From Patescibacteria group bacterium (GTDB lineage: Bacteria; Patescibacteriota; Patescibacteriia; 2-12-FULL-60-25), in the NCBI GenBank assembly GCA_029210915.1, contig JARGGJ010000019.1, positions 1-32,856 of the forward strand: a DNA stretch of 32,856 nucleotides. The letters are read 5' to 3'. The position numbers and the translations under genes are program-made. Shown in pieces: positions 8,119-15,992 of the stretch. The notes under the pieces were generated by a model that searched no databases, had not been told where the DNA came from, and saw only the letters and a list, made by a program, of their open reading frames with translations. How positions within the stretch are numbered: position 1 is the first letter of the stretch; each line of letters opens with the position of its first letter.

Positions 8119-8153
8119 AGCGTAGGACGTGGGACGAGCGACGTGGGACGTGT
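8119..8153. repeat. GACGTGGGACG word repeat
   Basis: The word 'gacgtgggacg' and its fragments ('ggacgagcgacgtgg') repeat directly in front of the 8169 gene. The same word turns up in the dnaE N-terminal coding region at 8692-8702. Together with the 'atgaattatgaattatgaatt' run at 8026-8046, it makes up the 8008-8168 spacer. Confidence 0.5.
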
Positions 8154-8159
8154 TATACT
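8151..8159 (+). promoter_or_regulatory. Extended -10 promoter of the 8169 gene
   Basis: TG-t-TATACT is an extended -10 element. The predicted transcript start (about 8166) would be only about 3 bases before the ATG at 8169, so the mRNA would be essentially leaderless. No convincing -35 is seen. Confidence 0.55.
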
Positions 8160-8168
8160 AAAGTTAGT

Positions 8169-8474
8169 ATGATAGATTTACAAACTGCGCAAGCATTTTT
8201 TTGGCTCTGTTTTGGAACCGGGCTGTTTATTGTTTTGGTTTTATTAGGCTGGGTGCTTTTCGAAGTGGCTCGGCTCGTAAGGCAGGGCAATGATGTATTG
8301 CTTCATGTACGCGATATTGTTGCAGAGATAGAAGAGGATATTGCAAATTTAAAAGAAAAATTTGGAACTGTAATCGGCAACGTTGCCGGGATGGCTAAGG
8401 GCGCATCAAAAATTTCGGGGTTGATGGATGAATTTAGAACGGAGGGTAAAAAGAAAACCAGGAGTAAGTCTTAG
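8169..8474 (+). CDS. Small membrane protein with helical tail, 101 aa
   Basis: One strong membrane segment spans about residues 8-34. An amphipathic helix of heptad character follows (about 35-85) and the tail KKKTRSKS is basic. This is the general design of DUF948-like or YtxH-like small bacterial membrane proteins, in which a short N-terminal anchor carries a cytoplasmic coiled coil, but I cannot name the family with certainty. The gene has its own extended -10 promoter almost touching the start codon and no Shine-Dalgarno sequence. It lies between a divergent ferritin-like operon and dnaE, separated from dnaE by a long hairpin repeat. Confidence 0.65.
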   Translation: MIDLQTAQAFFWLCFGTGLFIVLVLLGWVLFEVARLVRQGNDVLLHVRDIVAEIEEDIANLKEKFGTVIGNVAGMAKGASKISGLMDEFRTEGKKKTRSKS

Positions 8475-8479
8475 ATACA

Positions 8480-8564
8480 GTCTATCAAGCAAAAAGTCTA
8501 TAAAGTCCGTCAAGCTGATCAATTTTGGCTTGATGGACTTTTTACTTTATGGACTTGATAGACT
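8480..8564. repeat. Word-iterated hairpin, AGTCTATCAAG type
   Basis: The left arm (8480-8517) is 'gtctatcaag', 'agtctataaag', 'tccgtcaagc'. The right arm (8528-8564) is 'gcttgatggac', 'actttatggac', 'ttgatagac'. The arms pair over about 37 bp, with words in corresponding order. It uses the same vocabulary as 4005-4090 but with a different word order and a 'tataaag' variant. Confidence 0.8.
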
Positions 8565-8641
8565 GATGCTGGGTGGGTAAGATAATGCAAATTGAATTTA
8601 AGTATTAAGGCAGGCTTTATGCCGTCAGCCGGATACATGAT

Positions 8642-11600
8642 ATGACTAATGATCAAGGATTAAAGACTAAGGATTTGGGTTCGACTATGCAGGACGTGGG
8701 ACCCTCCTTCGTTGAAGCTTCGGTGGGCAGGCGAGCGACAAGCGACGATGGCCGTTGTCCGTTTGTGCACTTACACGTGCATTCCATGTATTCACTATCT
8801 GATGCATTGTCCAGTCCAAAGCAAATCGTTGCGAAGGCAAAGAGTTTGGGTTATGACGCAATAGCGTTAACCGACCACAGGAGTTTGTATGGGGCGATAG
8901 ATTTGTATCAGGCCTGTGAAAAGGAAGGGTTGAAGCCGATAATTGGAGTAGAGGCGGATGTGGCACTGAATTCTTTGCATGATAAACGGCCGCGTATCGA
9001 TGAGGCTACGCATCATATTACATTGCTCGCGGAAAATTTTACGGGTTATCAAAATTTGTTAAAATTGGTCTCCATCTCTTATTTGGAAGGTTTTTATTAT
9101 AGGGCTCGCATGGATAAACAGGTGATGAAAGAGAATCATGAGGGAATCATTGCTTTGTCGGGGTGTTTAAAAGGGGAGATTCCCAAGGCTTGTAATGATG
9201 GTGATTTTGAAAAGGCAAAAAAGGTTTTAGCGGAGTATCAGGAGATTTTTGGGAAAGACAATTTCTTTTTGGAGCTTGTGCATCACCCTGATTCACCCAC
9301 ACAGATTCATGTTAATCATAATATTATTAAGCTCGCGGAAATGACCGGGGCACCGCTTGTAGCAACTCGTGATGCGCATTATTTGGAGACTGATGATGTT
9401 GATGCGCAGGATGCTTTGCAGTGTATTCACGCGGGGAAGTTGTTATCGGATACGAATAGGTTTTCGATTAGGACGATGGATCACTCTCTTTCATCTCCCG
9501 AGGAAATGGTGAAGGCTTTTGCCGATACTCCGCAAGCGATAGAGAATACCAGAAAGATTGCGGATAGGGTGAATGTAAAGATAGAGCTGGGAGTGAATTT
9601 GTTGCCGACTTTTCCGGTGCCCGAGGGCGAGACTGAGATGAGTTATTTGCGGAAGTTGGCAATGGAGGGTGTGAAAGAGAGATATGGCGACCCTGTGCCA
9701 AAAGAGGCTATGGAGAGGGCGGAGTATGAGCTTTCGGTTGTAGAGAATATGGGTTTTCCGGGGTACTTTTTGATTGTGAATGATTACACGGTTTGGGCCA
9801 AGAAAAACAATGTGATTGTGGGGCCGGGGCGCGGATCTGCGGCGGGGTCGATTTTGGCATATGCACTGCATATTACCAATTTGGATCCGTTAAAGTATGG
9901 TTTGCTTTTTGAGAGGTTTTTGAATCCCGACCGTATCAGTATGCCTGATGTTGATATGGATTTTGATGATGTAAAGCGTAAGGATGTTATTCAGTATGTA
10001 ACGGAAAAGTATGGAGCGGATAGAGTGGCGGGGATTATTACTTTTGGAACAATGGCGGCACGTGCGGCTGTAAGAGATGTAGGGCGTGTCTTGGGTTGGA
10101 CTTTTCAGGAAGTGGATAGAGTGGCAAAGATTATTCCACCGCCGGTGCAGGGTAAGAATCAGCCGATAGCAATATCTAGAGTCGAGAATCCGGAGTTAAA
10201 GGCTTTAGATCAATCGGACCCAAAAGTTAAGGAGTTGTTGGATTTGGCATCCAAGCTCGAGGGAACCGCGCGCCATGCCAGCCAGCATGCTTGCGGAATT
10301 GTGATTGCACCAAGGCCACTCGAGGAATATGCGCCTTTGCAAAAAGCCCAAGGTGGTGATGTTGAGCAGGTTGTACAGTACTCGCTTAAGCCCGCAGAAG
10401 CTGTTGGGTTGCTCAAAATGGACTTTTTGGGTTTGTCCAACTTAACAATTATCCGCGAGGCTTTGGAAATTATCGAGGCGGTGCATGGTGATATTGTTGT
10501 GTTGGATGATATTCCACTCGATGATGAGGCGACATATGACCTTTTGGGCAGGGCGGAAACGACAGGTGTGTTTCAGTTGGAATCTGATGGAATGAAGCGA
10601 TATATTCGCGAGCTAAAACCGACAGTTATTGATGATATTATTGCCATGGTGGCGCTTTACCGCCCGGGTCCGATGCAGTTTATCGATTCGTTTATTGCGC
10701 GTAAACATGGAAAAGAGAAAGTTAAATATATCCATCCGCTTACAGAAAGTGCCTTGGCGCAAACTTACGGTATACCTGTTTATCAGGAGCAAGTTATGCA
10801 AGTTTCAAAAGATATGGCGGGTTTTACCGGTGGTGAAGCTGATACTTTGCGTAAAGCAATGGGTAAAAAGATTGCGGAGCTTATGGTTAAGATGCGGGCT
10901 AAGTTTATCGAGGGATCTGTGAAAAATGGTGTACCGCAGGATAAGGCTGAGAAAGTATTTACGCAATTTGAGGAATTCGCAGCTTATGGTTTTAACAAAT
11001 CTCACGCGGCTTGTTACGCGTATATCGCCTATCAAACAGCTTACCTAAAAGCACATTGGCCGGAGGCTTTTATGGCGGCGCTTTTAAATTCCGATTGTTT
11101 GAATTTAGATCGTATTACTATTGAGGTTGAAGAATGCAGGAGAATGGGAATAGAGGTTTTGGCGCCCGACGTGAACGAATCTTTTGCCGGATTTTCCGTT
11201 GTAAAAGATACAGTTCAGCCATCCGCGGAGCGTGAAGATGGAGATAGGGGAACTGTGAGGTTTGGCCTGTTGGCGATTAAAGGCTTGGGTTATGACGTGG
11301 TAGAGGAAATCATAAAAGAGAGGAAAGTAAATGGGTTGTTTAAAGATATGGCGAATTTTTTGATCAGGATTAAAGGTAGATTTGTAAATAGAAAATCTTT
11401 GGAAGCACTTATAAGATCCGGTGCGTTTGATCAGTTCGGCGATAGATCGGAGTTTTATTATAACATCGAGAGATTATTGGATTATCATAAGCAACATGAG
11501 AAAGAGGCTGCGAGCGGGCAATTTAATTTGTTTGCGATGGGTGGTGGAGATGCTCCGCAAAATGCTTTGGTTTTGGCACCATCTCCAAAGTTGCAGCAAA

Positions 11601-12337
11601 AAGATATGTTGGCTTGGGAAAAGGAGTTGTTGGGGCTGTATGTTTCCGAGCATCCTTTTAAAGAATATGCCAAGAGAATGGGGGATGCTTTTATACCACT
11701 TGGTAAGTTGGATCAATACAAACAAGAAAAGAAAGTCAGAGTCGCGGGAATAATATCGACTACTAAAAGGATTTATACCAAGAAAAAGAATGAGCCGATG
11801 TTGTTTGTTAAGATAGAAGATGGTTATACGGATTGTGAGGTTGTTGTTTTTCCCAGGGTTTTGCAGGAGAGTGAATCTTGCTGGGAGCCCGAGAATATGG
11901 TGATGGTTTCGGGAAGACCTTCGGAAGATGGCGGAAAGATGAAAGTGCTGGCAGAAAATGCGTATGTGATTAATGATCAGAATATTGAACAAATAATTGC
12001 GGATGCCAATCAATTTTCATCACCGCAAATTACAAATGATAACGAACTTGAGGGCGGAATTTGTTCTGCAAATGGTTTAACCGCCCTGAGTGAGGATTGC
12101 GCAAAGCCGATAGAGCAGACAATTGTTGCTTTGAGTGTGGGTGCGACTTTACCCGAGACTGCGATTAGGAGGTTGAGGCAAATATTTGATGCAAACCCGG
12201 GGAACATGAAAGTTGATTTTGTGATTGATGATGTGGGCGGTCAGCGCAAGGTTAGGTCATCGGCATTAATACGGTTGACGCCAGAGGTGACAGAGCAGAT
12301 AGAGGAAGTGTTGGGGCCGAGGACTGTGAGTTTTTAA
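8642..12337 (+). CDS. dnaE: DNA polymerase III alpha subunit
   Basis: DnaE is the replicative polymerase. Domains are an N-terminal PHP domain (about 41-250) beginning FVHLHVHSMYSLSDAL with an intact His-rich metal site (also TDHRS and RDAH), the polymerase core with catalytic Asp436 and Asp438 in PDVDMDFDD and Asp594 in KMDFLGLSNLT, then the helix-hairpin-helix region and a C-terminal OB fold (about 1045-1130). The PHP metal ligands appear complete, so it may proofread itself. Residues 1-40 are not part of the fold and include repeat DNA (word GACGTGGGAC and CTTCGTTGAAGCTTCGG). The true start could be the ATG at 8687 or an alternative codon near residue 42. The length of 1231 is normal after allowing for this extension. 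Confidence 0.96.
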   Translation: MTNDQGLKTKDLGSTMQDVGPSFVEASVGRRATSDDGRCPFVHLHVHSMYSLSDALSSPKQIVAKAKSLGYDAIALTDHRSLYGAIDLYQACEKEGLKPIIGVEADVALNSLHDKRPRIDEATHHITLLAENFTGYQNLLKLVSISYLEGFYYRARMDKQVMKENHEGIIALSGCLKGEIPKACNDGDFEKAKKVLAEYQEIFGKDNFFLELVHHPDSPTQIHVNHNIIKLAEMTGAPLVATRDAHYLETDDVDAQDALQCIHAGKLLSDTNRFSIRTMDHSLSSPEEMVKAFADTPQAIENTRKIADRVNVKIELGVNLLPTFPVPEGETEMSYLRKLAMEGVKERYGDPVPKEAMERAEYELSVVENMGFPGYFLIVNDYTVWAKKNNVIVGPGRGSAAGSILAYALHITNLDPLKYGLLFERFLNPDRISMPDVDMDFDDVKRKDVIQYVTEKYGADRVAGIITFGTMAARAAVRDVGRVLGWTFQEVDRVAKIIPPPVQGKNQPIAISRVENPELKALDQSDPKVKELLDLASKLEGTARHASQHACGIVIAPRPLEEYAPLQKAQGGDVEQVVQYSLKPAEAVGLLKMDFLGLSNLTIIREALEIIEAVHGDIVVLDDIPLDDEATYDLLGRAETTGVFQLESDGMKRYIRELKPTVIDDIIAMVALYRPGPMQFIDSFIARKHGKEKVKYIHPLTESALAQTYGIPVYQEQVMQVSKDMAGFTGGEADTLRKAMGKKIAELMVKMRAKFIEGSVKNGVPQDKAEKVFTQFEEFAAYGFNKSHAACYAYIAYQTAYLKAHWPEAFMAALLNSDCLNLDRITIEVEECRRMGIEVLAPDVNESFAGFSVVKDTVQPSAEREDGDRGTVRFGLLAIKGLGYDVVEEIIKERKVNGLFKDMANFLIRIKGRFVNRKSLEALIRSGAFDQFGDRSEFYYNIERLLDYHKQHEKEAASGQFNLFAMGGGDAPQNALVLAPSPKLQQKDMLAWEKELLGLYVSEHPFKEYAKRMGDAFIPLGKLDQYKQEKKVRVAGIISTTKRIYTKKKNEPMLFVKIEDGYTDCEVVVFPRVLQESESCWEPENMVMVSGRPSEDGGKMKVLAENAYVINDQNIEQIIADANQFSSPQITNDNELEGGICSANGLTALSEDCAKPIEQTIVALSVGATLPETAIRRLRQIFDANPGNMKVDFVIDDVGGQRKVRSSALIRLTPEVTEQIEEVLGPRTVSF
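8690..8745. repeat. Repeat-derived N-terminal coding stretch of dnaE
   Basis: This holds 'ggacgtgggac', shared with the spacer at 8124-8150, followed by the palindromic 'ccttcgttgaagcttcgg' and 'gcgagcgacaagcgacga'. It encodes low-complexity sequence before the conserved PHP start, or is untranslated if translation starts later. Confidence 0.5.
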
Positions 12338-12342
12338 AAGCA

Positions 12343-12426
12343 CAACCCCCAAACCCCCTTGTCAGGGGGCTGTAAAATTTATTAACAAGTCTCCCATGAC
12401 AAGGGGAGATTTAGAGGGGTTGAGCT
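12343..12426. repeat. Large C/G-rich inverted repeat after dnaE
   Basis: The outer arms are CAACCCCCAAACCCCCTTGTC... and ...GACAAGGGGAGATTTAGAGGGGTTG. The inner hairpin CCCCCTTGTCAGGGGG belongs to the same element. It is a long member of the three-arm repeat family that also interrupts pheT and may act as the dnaE transcription end. Confidence 0.65.
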
Positions 12427-12431
12427 GTAGC

Positions 12432-12460
12432 TTGGTGATTCTTTATTTCTTTGCTATACT
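12432..12460 (+). promoter_or_regulatory. Promoter of the baseplate-J-like gene
   Basis: TTGGTG (12432-12437), a 17-base spacer, and TATACT (12455-12460) preceded by TG-c, an extended -10. The predicted transcript start at about 12467 is 3 bases before the ATG at 12470, which again gives a near-leaderless mRNA. Confidence 0.7.
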
Positions 12461-12469
12461 AAAGGTAAT

Positions 12470-13654
12470 ATGGCGATAAAATTATCACGTGGTATGTCTC
12501 GGGGTTCATTTCCGCAACCTCCGGCTCCAAAGTTGTTTAGAAATATTGCAGTTACTTTTGTTCTAATAACAATTGCGGTGATTGCGGTGGCTTTGTGGAC
12601 ATCATCGGTTAAAGCAACAGTATCTGTTACAGCCACGGAAGAGCCTGTTAGTGTTGATGCGGTTATCGAGATAGCGCCGTCTCCGGCAACAAATCAAATT
12701 CGCGGCAGGGTTGTGGCCGGTTCTTATGTGGAAGCTAAGGAATATATCGTTACTCCAATTGAAATAGATGCATCTGTTCCCAAGGTACCTACAAAAACTT
12801 CAGGAAAGGTAAAAATAGTAAATAATTATTCAAAAGCACAACCATTGGTTGCAACTACCAGATTGTTAACCAAAGATGGGAAACTTTTTAGAATCAATAA
12901 AACAGTAACTGTTCCGGTTGGGGGTTCCGTGGAAGTTGAGGCAACATCCGATAAAGAAGGTTTTGAATTTGAGATTGCTAAAGGTGAAAGATTAACTATA
13001 CCAGGTCTTTGGGAAGGGATTCAAGACAAGATTTATGCTGAAAGTGTGACCGAATTCGTTGGCGAAGGTCAGGAGACCGGGCCTGTTACCATGGTTACCG
13101 CCGATGCTATAGCTAAAGCCCAGGAAGAGCTTTATACTGCGGCGCTTGAGACAGCTAAAAGGACATTGGTTCTCGAGGCAGGTGCGGATCCGGAGTGGGA
13201 ATCTGTTTTTATAGTCACAGAATCCAAAAAACAGAGTAATGCCGCCCCTGGGCAAAAAATGGATATGTTTATGGCGCAAGTAAGGGTTTCTGTTACAGGT
13301 GTGTTTTTTCCAAAAGATGATGTTGCGGCGCTTGTACGATCTAAGCTATCTGAAAAATTACCCGAGGGATATTCTCTGTCAGATGTAGACATGGCGCAAA
13401 TTTCTTTTAAATTGCAAGATGCGGACGAGGAAAACAGCACAGCGACTTTAGCGGTATCGGCAGAGGCTATGAGCCGGTTAACGGAAACTAGTTCGGTATT
13501 TCGTAAAGATATGATTGTTGGGTTGCCAATGGACGAAGTTATCCGCAAATGGTCGGCTATCGATGGCGTACAAAGCGTTGACGTGAAATTACAACCAAGC
13601 TGGGTTCATAGGTTACCAAGCATGAAAGATAAGATTACGATCGAAGTTCAGTAG
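12470..13654 (+). CDS. Membrane-anchored baseplate J-like protein
   Basis: A basic, proline-containing N-terminus (1-25) is followed by one membrane helix (about 26-45) and a large extracytoplasmic region. Residues about 85-225 carry the pattern common to baseplate J/gp47-like proteins of Patescibacteria: KVKIVNNY, VATTRLLTKDGKLFRI, VTVPVGGSVEVEATSD, IPGLWEG and IYAESVTEFVGEG. Residues 230-394 hold further alternating alpha/beta segments. Phage relatives form tail baseplates. Chromosomal CPR copies with a membrane anchor are frequent and their role at the cell surface is unknown. No other tail genes occur nearby, so this is not a prophage or a complete contractile system. Its own promoter nearly abuts the start codon. 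Confidence 0.75.
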   Translation: MAIKLSRGMSRGSFPQPPAPKLFRNIAVTFVLITIAVIAVALWTSSVKATVSVTATEEPVSVDAVIEIAPSPATNQIRGRVVAGSYVEAKEYIVTPIEIDASVPKVPTKTSGKVKIVNNYSKAQPLVATTRLLTKDGKLFRINKTVTVPVGGSVEVEATSDKEGFEFEIAKGERLTIPGLWEGIQDKIYAESVTEFVGEGQETGPVTMVTADAIAKAQEELYTAALETAKRTLVLEAGADPEWESVFIVTESKKQSNAAPGQKMDMFMAQVRVSVTGVFFPKDDVAALVRSKLSEKLPEGYSLSDVDMAQISFKLQDADEENSTATLAVSAEAMSRLTETSSVFRKDMIVGLPMDEVIRKWSAIDGVQSVDVKLQPSWVHRLPSMKDKITIEVQ

Positions 13655-13665
13655 CTTTGGAGTAA

Positions 13666-13772
13666 ACTCATCCCAACCCCTCTCTTAAGATTAAGAGAGG
13701 GGTTTTAAAACTGTTTAACAAAAGCCCCCCTCTCTTAATCTTAAGAGAATTGGGGGTTTGGGGGATGAGTTT
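13666..13772. repeat. 107-bp imperfect palindrome
   Basis: The left arm is ACTCATCCCAACCCCTCTC followed by a nested TTAAGATTAAGAGAGGGG hairpin. The right arm mirrors it as CCCCTCTCTTAATCTTAAGAG and then GGGGGATGAGT. The centre is AT-rich. The left arm occurs again, cut short, at 32515-32543 beside the IS element. Confidence 0.75.
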
Positions 13773-13785
13773 ATATCCCATATGT

Positions 13786-13814
13786 TTGACGGATTTTTTT
13801 TACTTGGTTATTAT
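13786..13814 (+). promoter_or_regulatory. Promoter of the thrS leader
   Basis: TTGACG (13786-13791), a 17-base spacer, and TATTAT (13809-13814). The predicted transcript start at about 13821 leaves about 258 bases of leader before thrS, enough for a T-box riboswitch. Confidence 0.7.
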
Positions 13815-13820
13815 GTTTAC

Positions 13821-14036
13821 ATCGGCTACCAACCGACGGTTCTTCGAAGTTTTTTTGGAGGCCACAATATAAGATAAAGAGTGCCATATAATCGTATAAA
13901 GTACTAAGTAGCTCGTACTACGTAGTACTTAGTACATAGTACGGTTAAATGGAATTCGGGTGGAACCGCCCCGATGTACATCGGGGTCCCGGCAGATTAT
14001 CTGTGTTAAATATGCAGAGATCGGTCGGTTTTTTTA
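13821..14036 (+). promoter_or_regulatory. T-box riboswitch controlling thrS
   Basis: The antiterminator is textbook. CGGG (13957-13960) is followed by the seven-base bulge TGGAACC (13961-13967). The helix GCCCCGAT/ATCGGGGT follows, and CCCG (13988-13991) closes the lower stem. In the T-box family the bulge UGGA pairs with the uncharged tRNA end; here it expects UCCA, that is, discriminator U. The competing terminator pairs AACCGCCCCGAT (13965-13975) with ATCGGTCGGTT (about 14020-14030), with one mismatch and one bulge, followed by seven T. It sequesters the bulge, as T-box logic requires. Stem I and the Thr specifier codon should lie in 13821-13900 but I cannot fold them with confidence; ACC triplets occur at 13828-13834. 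A GTAC-word hairpin (13900-13943) sits where stems II/III normally are. Confidence 0.85.
13900..13943. repeat. GTACTTAGTAC word hairpin inside the T-box leader
   Basis: 'gtactaagtagctcgtac' pairs with 'tacgtagtacttagtac', and a further 'atagtac' word follows. It has the same build as the other word-iterated hairpins but is embedded in a regulatory RNA. Related GTAC words occur at 21042-21071. Confidence 0.65.
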
Positions 14037-14078
14037 AATCTTTATTATTTATAATTTAATATTTGTTATTTAATCGAT

Positions 14079-15908
14079 ATGGAAATTGAGTTAATGAGAC
14101 ATAGTGCGGCGCATGTAATGGCGGCTGCAATTCAGAGATTGTTCCCCGAGGCCAAGTTTGGGGTTGGGCCTACGGTGGATTTTGGGTTTTATTATGATGT
14201 GGAGATAGGAAGAACTGTAACACCCGAGGATTTGGTTGCGATTCAAGCTGAGATGAAGAAGATTGTTGAGGAAAATGAAGCTTTTGTGCGTAAAGAAATG
14301 AGTATTGATGAGGCTATCAGTTTGTTTGAAGGATTGAAACAGCAATTTAAAGTTGAATTACTTCGAGATCTTAAAGAGAAGGGGACTACCAAGATTAGTG
14401 ATGAAGAGGCGAAAGATATTGATCCCGCTAAGCGGGATGTGGCATCTGTTTATACTTTGGGAGGATTTACAGATCTTTGTCGTGGTCCTCATGTGGAGAC
14501 TGCAAATCAGATTGGGGCTATTGAACTTAATAAAATCGCCGGCGCTTACTGGAGAGGTAATGAGAATAATCCACAGTTGCAGAGAATATACGGTTTATGT
14601 TTTACGACGCAAGAGGAATTGGATAATCATAAAGCCCTGCTCTTAGAGGCGGAAAAGCGCGATCACCGAAAACTCGGCAAAGAATTGGATTTATTCCATA
14701 TTGATGAGATGGTTGGTTTGGGTTTACCGCTTTGGCATCCAAAAGGTGCAATTTTATGGCGCGCGATAGAAGATTTTTGGTATGCCGAGCATTTAAAGAA
14801 TGGCTATGATTTGGTGCGTACACCTCATATTGGCAAACAAGCACTCTGGGAAACATCCGGCCACTGGGGATTTTACAATGATTCCATGTATCCACCGCTC
14901 GAAGTTGGTAAAAGCTTAAAAGATGAGCAGGATGAGAAAGAAGTAGCTGTTTCGGAGCGCTATCTGCTTAAGCCAATGAATTGTCCGTTTCACGTACAAA
15001 TCTATAAAAATGGAATGCATTCTTATCGTGATTTGCCAATGAGATGGGCTGAATGCGGAACTGTGTATCGTTTTGAGAAGAAGGGTGAGTTATCCGGCTT
15101 AACTCGTGTCAGGGGTTTTACTCAGGATGATGCGCATATTATTTGCCGTGCCGATCAGGTTGAGGATGAGTTGAAAAAGGTTGTGGATTTTACGCTATTT
15201 ATGTTTAAATCCTTTGGATTTGATATTAAAGATATACATGTATACCTATCAGTTAGAGACCCAAATGCGGAAAAATCAATTGGAAGTGATGAGGGTTGGA
15301 GGTTTACGGAAGAGGTTTTAGAAAAGGTTGCAAATGATAAAAAGTTAAATATCAGCAAGGATATTGGTGGCGCGGCTTTTTATGGACCAAAGCTCGATTT
15401 TAAGATTAAAGATTGTTTAGGGCGTGAGTGGCAGTGTTCCACTTTGCAATTTGATTTTAACTTGCCGGAGAGATTTAAGATGACTTATATCAACGCAGAA
15501 GGCGCGGAGGAACAGCCGTATATGTTGCACAGGGCTTTGTTTGGTTCGTTTGAAAGGTTTATTGGTTTACTTATCGAACATTATGGCGGTGCTTTCCCAA
15601 CTTGGATTGCTCCGGTGCAGGTAATGATTTTGCCTGTGGCCGATAGACATGCGGAACCGGCGCTTGGGCTTGCAGATGAATTGACTAAAAAAGGATTCAG
15701 AGCCGAGGTTGATACGGCGTCAGAATCGGTTGGGAAAAAGATTCGCAATGCAGAGATGAAAAAGGTGCCTTATATGATTGTGTTTGGTGATAAGGAAATG
15801 GAGGGTAATTTAACGATTCGTAAACGTGGAGTAAAAGATCAGTATGGTTTAGTTAAAGATGAGTTTATTGAAGTGTTGCTAAAAGAGGTTAAAGATCATT
15901 TGACCTAA
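14079..15908 (+). CDS. thrS: Threonyl-tRNA synthetase lacking the TGS domain
   Basis: ThrRS charges tRNA-Thr and edits Ser-tRNA-Thr. The protein starts directly with the N2 editing domain (HSAAH at 8-12, CRGPH at 134-138). It then has the linker, the class II catalytic core with zinc ligands Cys302, His353 and His484, and the C-terminal anticodon-binding domain (about 510-609). The usual 60-residue TGS domain at the N-terminus is missing. 609 residues against about 640 in E. coli agrees with that loss. No TGS-coding DNA lies upstream; that space is the T-box leader. The ATG at 14079 is the only reasonable start and has no Shine-Dalgarno sequence. Expression is predicted to rise when uncharged tRNA-Thr accumulates. 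Confidence 0.96.
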   Translation: MEIELMRHSAAHVMAAAIQRLFPEAKFGVGPTVDFGFYYDVEIGRTVTPEDLVAIQAEMKKIVEENEAFVRKEMSIDEAISLFEGLKQQFKVELLRDLKEKGTTKISDEEAKDIDPAKRDVASVYTLGGFTDLCRGPHVETANQIGAIELNKIAGAYWRGNENNPQLQRIYGLCFTTQEELDNHKALLLEAEKRDHRKLGKELDLFHIDEMVGLGLPLWHPKGAILWRAIEDFWYAEHLKNGYDLVRTPHIGKQALWETSGHWGFYNDSMYPPLEVGKSLKDEQDEKEVAVSERYLLKPMNCPFHVQIYKNGMHSYRDLPMRWAECGTVYRFEKKGELSGLTRVRGFTQDDAHIICRADQVEDELKKVVDFTLFMFKSFGFDIKDIHVYLSVRDPNAEKSIGSDEGWRFTEEVLEKVANDKKLNISKDIGGAAFYGPKLDFKIKDCLGREWQCSTLQFDFNLPERFKMTYINAEGAEEQPYMLHRALFGSFERFIGLLIEHYGGAFPTWIAPVQVMILPVADRHAEPALGLADELTKKGFRAEVDTASESVGKKIRNAEMKKVPYMIVFGDKEMEGNLTIRKRGVKDQYGLVKDEFIEVLLKEVKDHLT

Positions 15909-15964
15909 AAATGCTGTAGCGACATCCCTATGTGGTTGACGCATACAATATGGATCAGGTATTT

Positions 15965-15989
15965 AAAAACCCCGATAAACGGGGTTTTT
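15965..15989. terminator. Bidirectional terminator between thrS and the converging gene
   Basis: AAAAACCCC (15965-15973) pairs with GGGGTTTTT (15981-15989) with loop GATAAAC. The A and T flanks let it work in both directions for two converging genes. Confidence 0.9.
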
Positions 15990-15992
15990 GTT

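Noticed and set aside
12470-13654. Prophage or contractile injection system
   Set aside because: Only one baseplate-like gene is present and it carries a membrane anchor. No sheath, tube, spike or capsid genes lie in the window.
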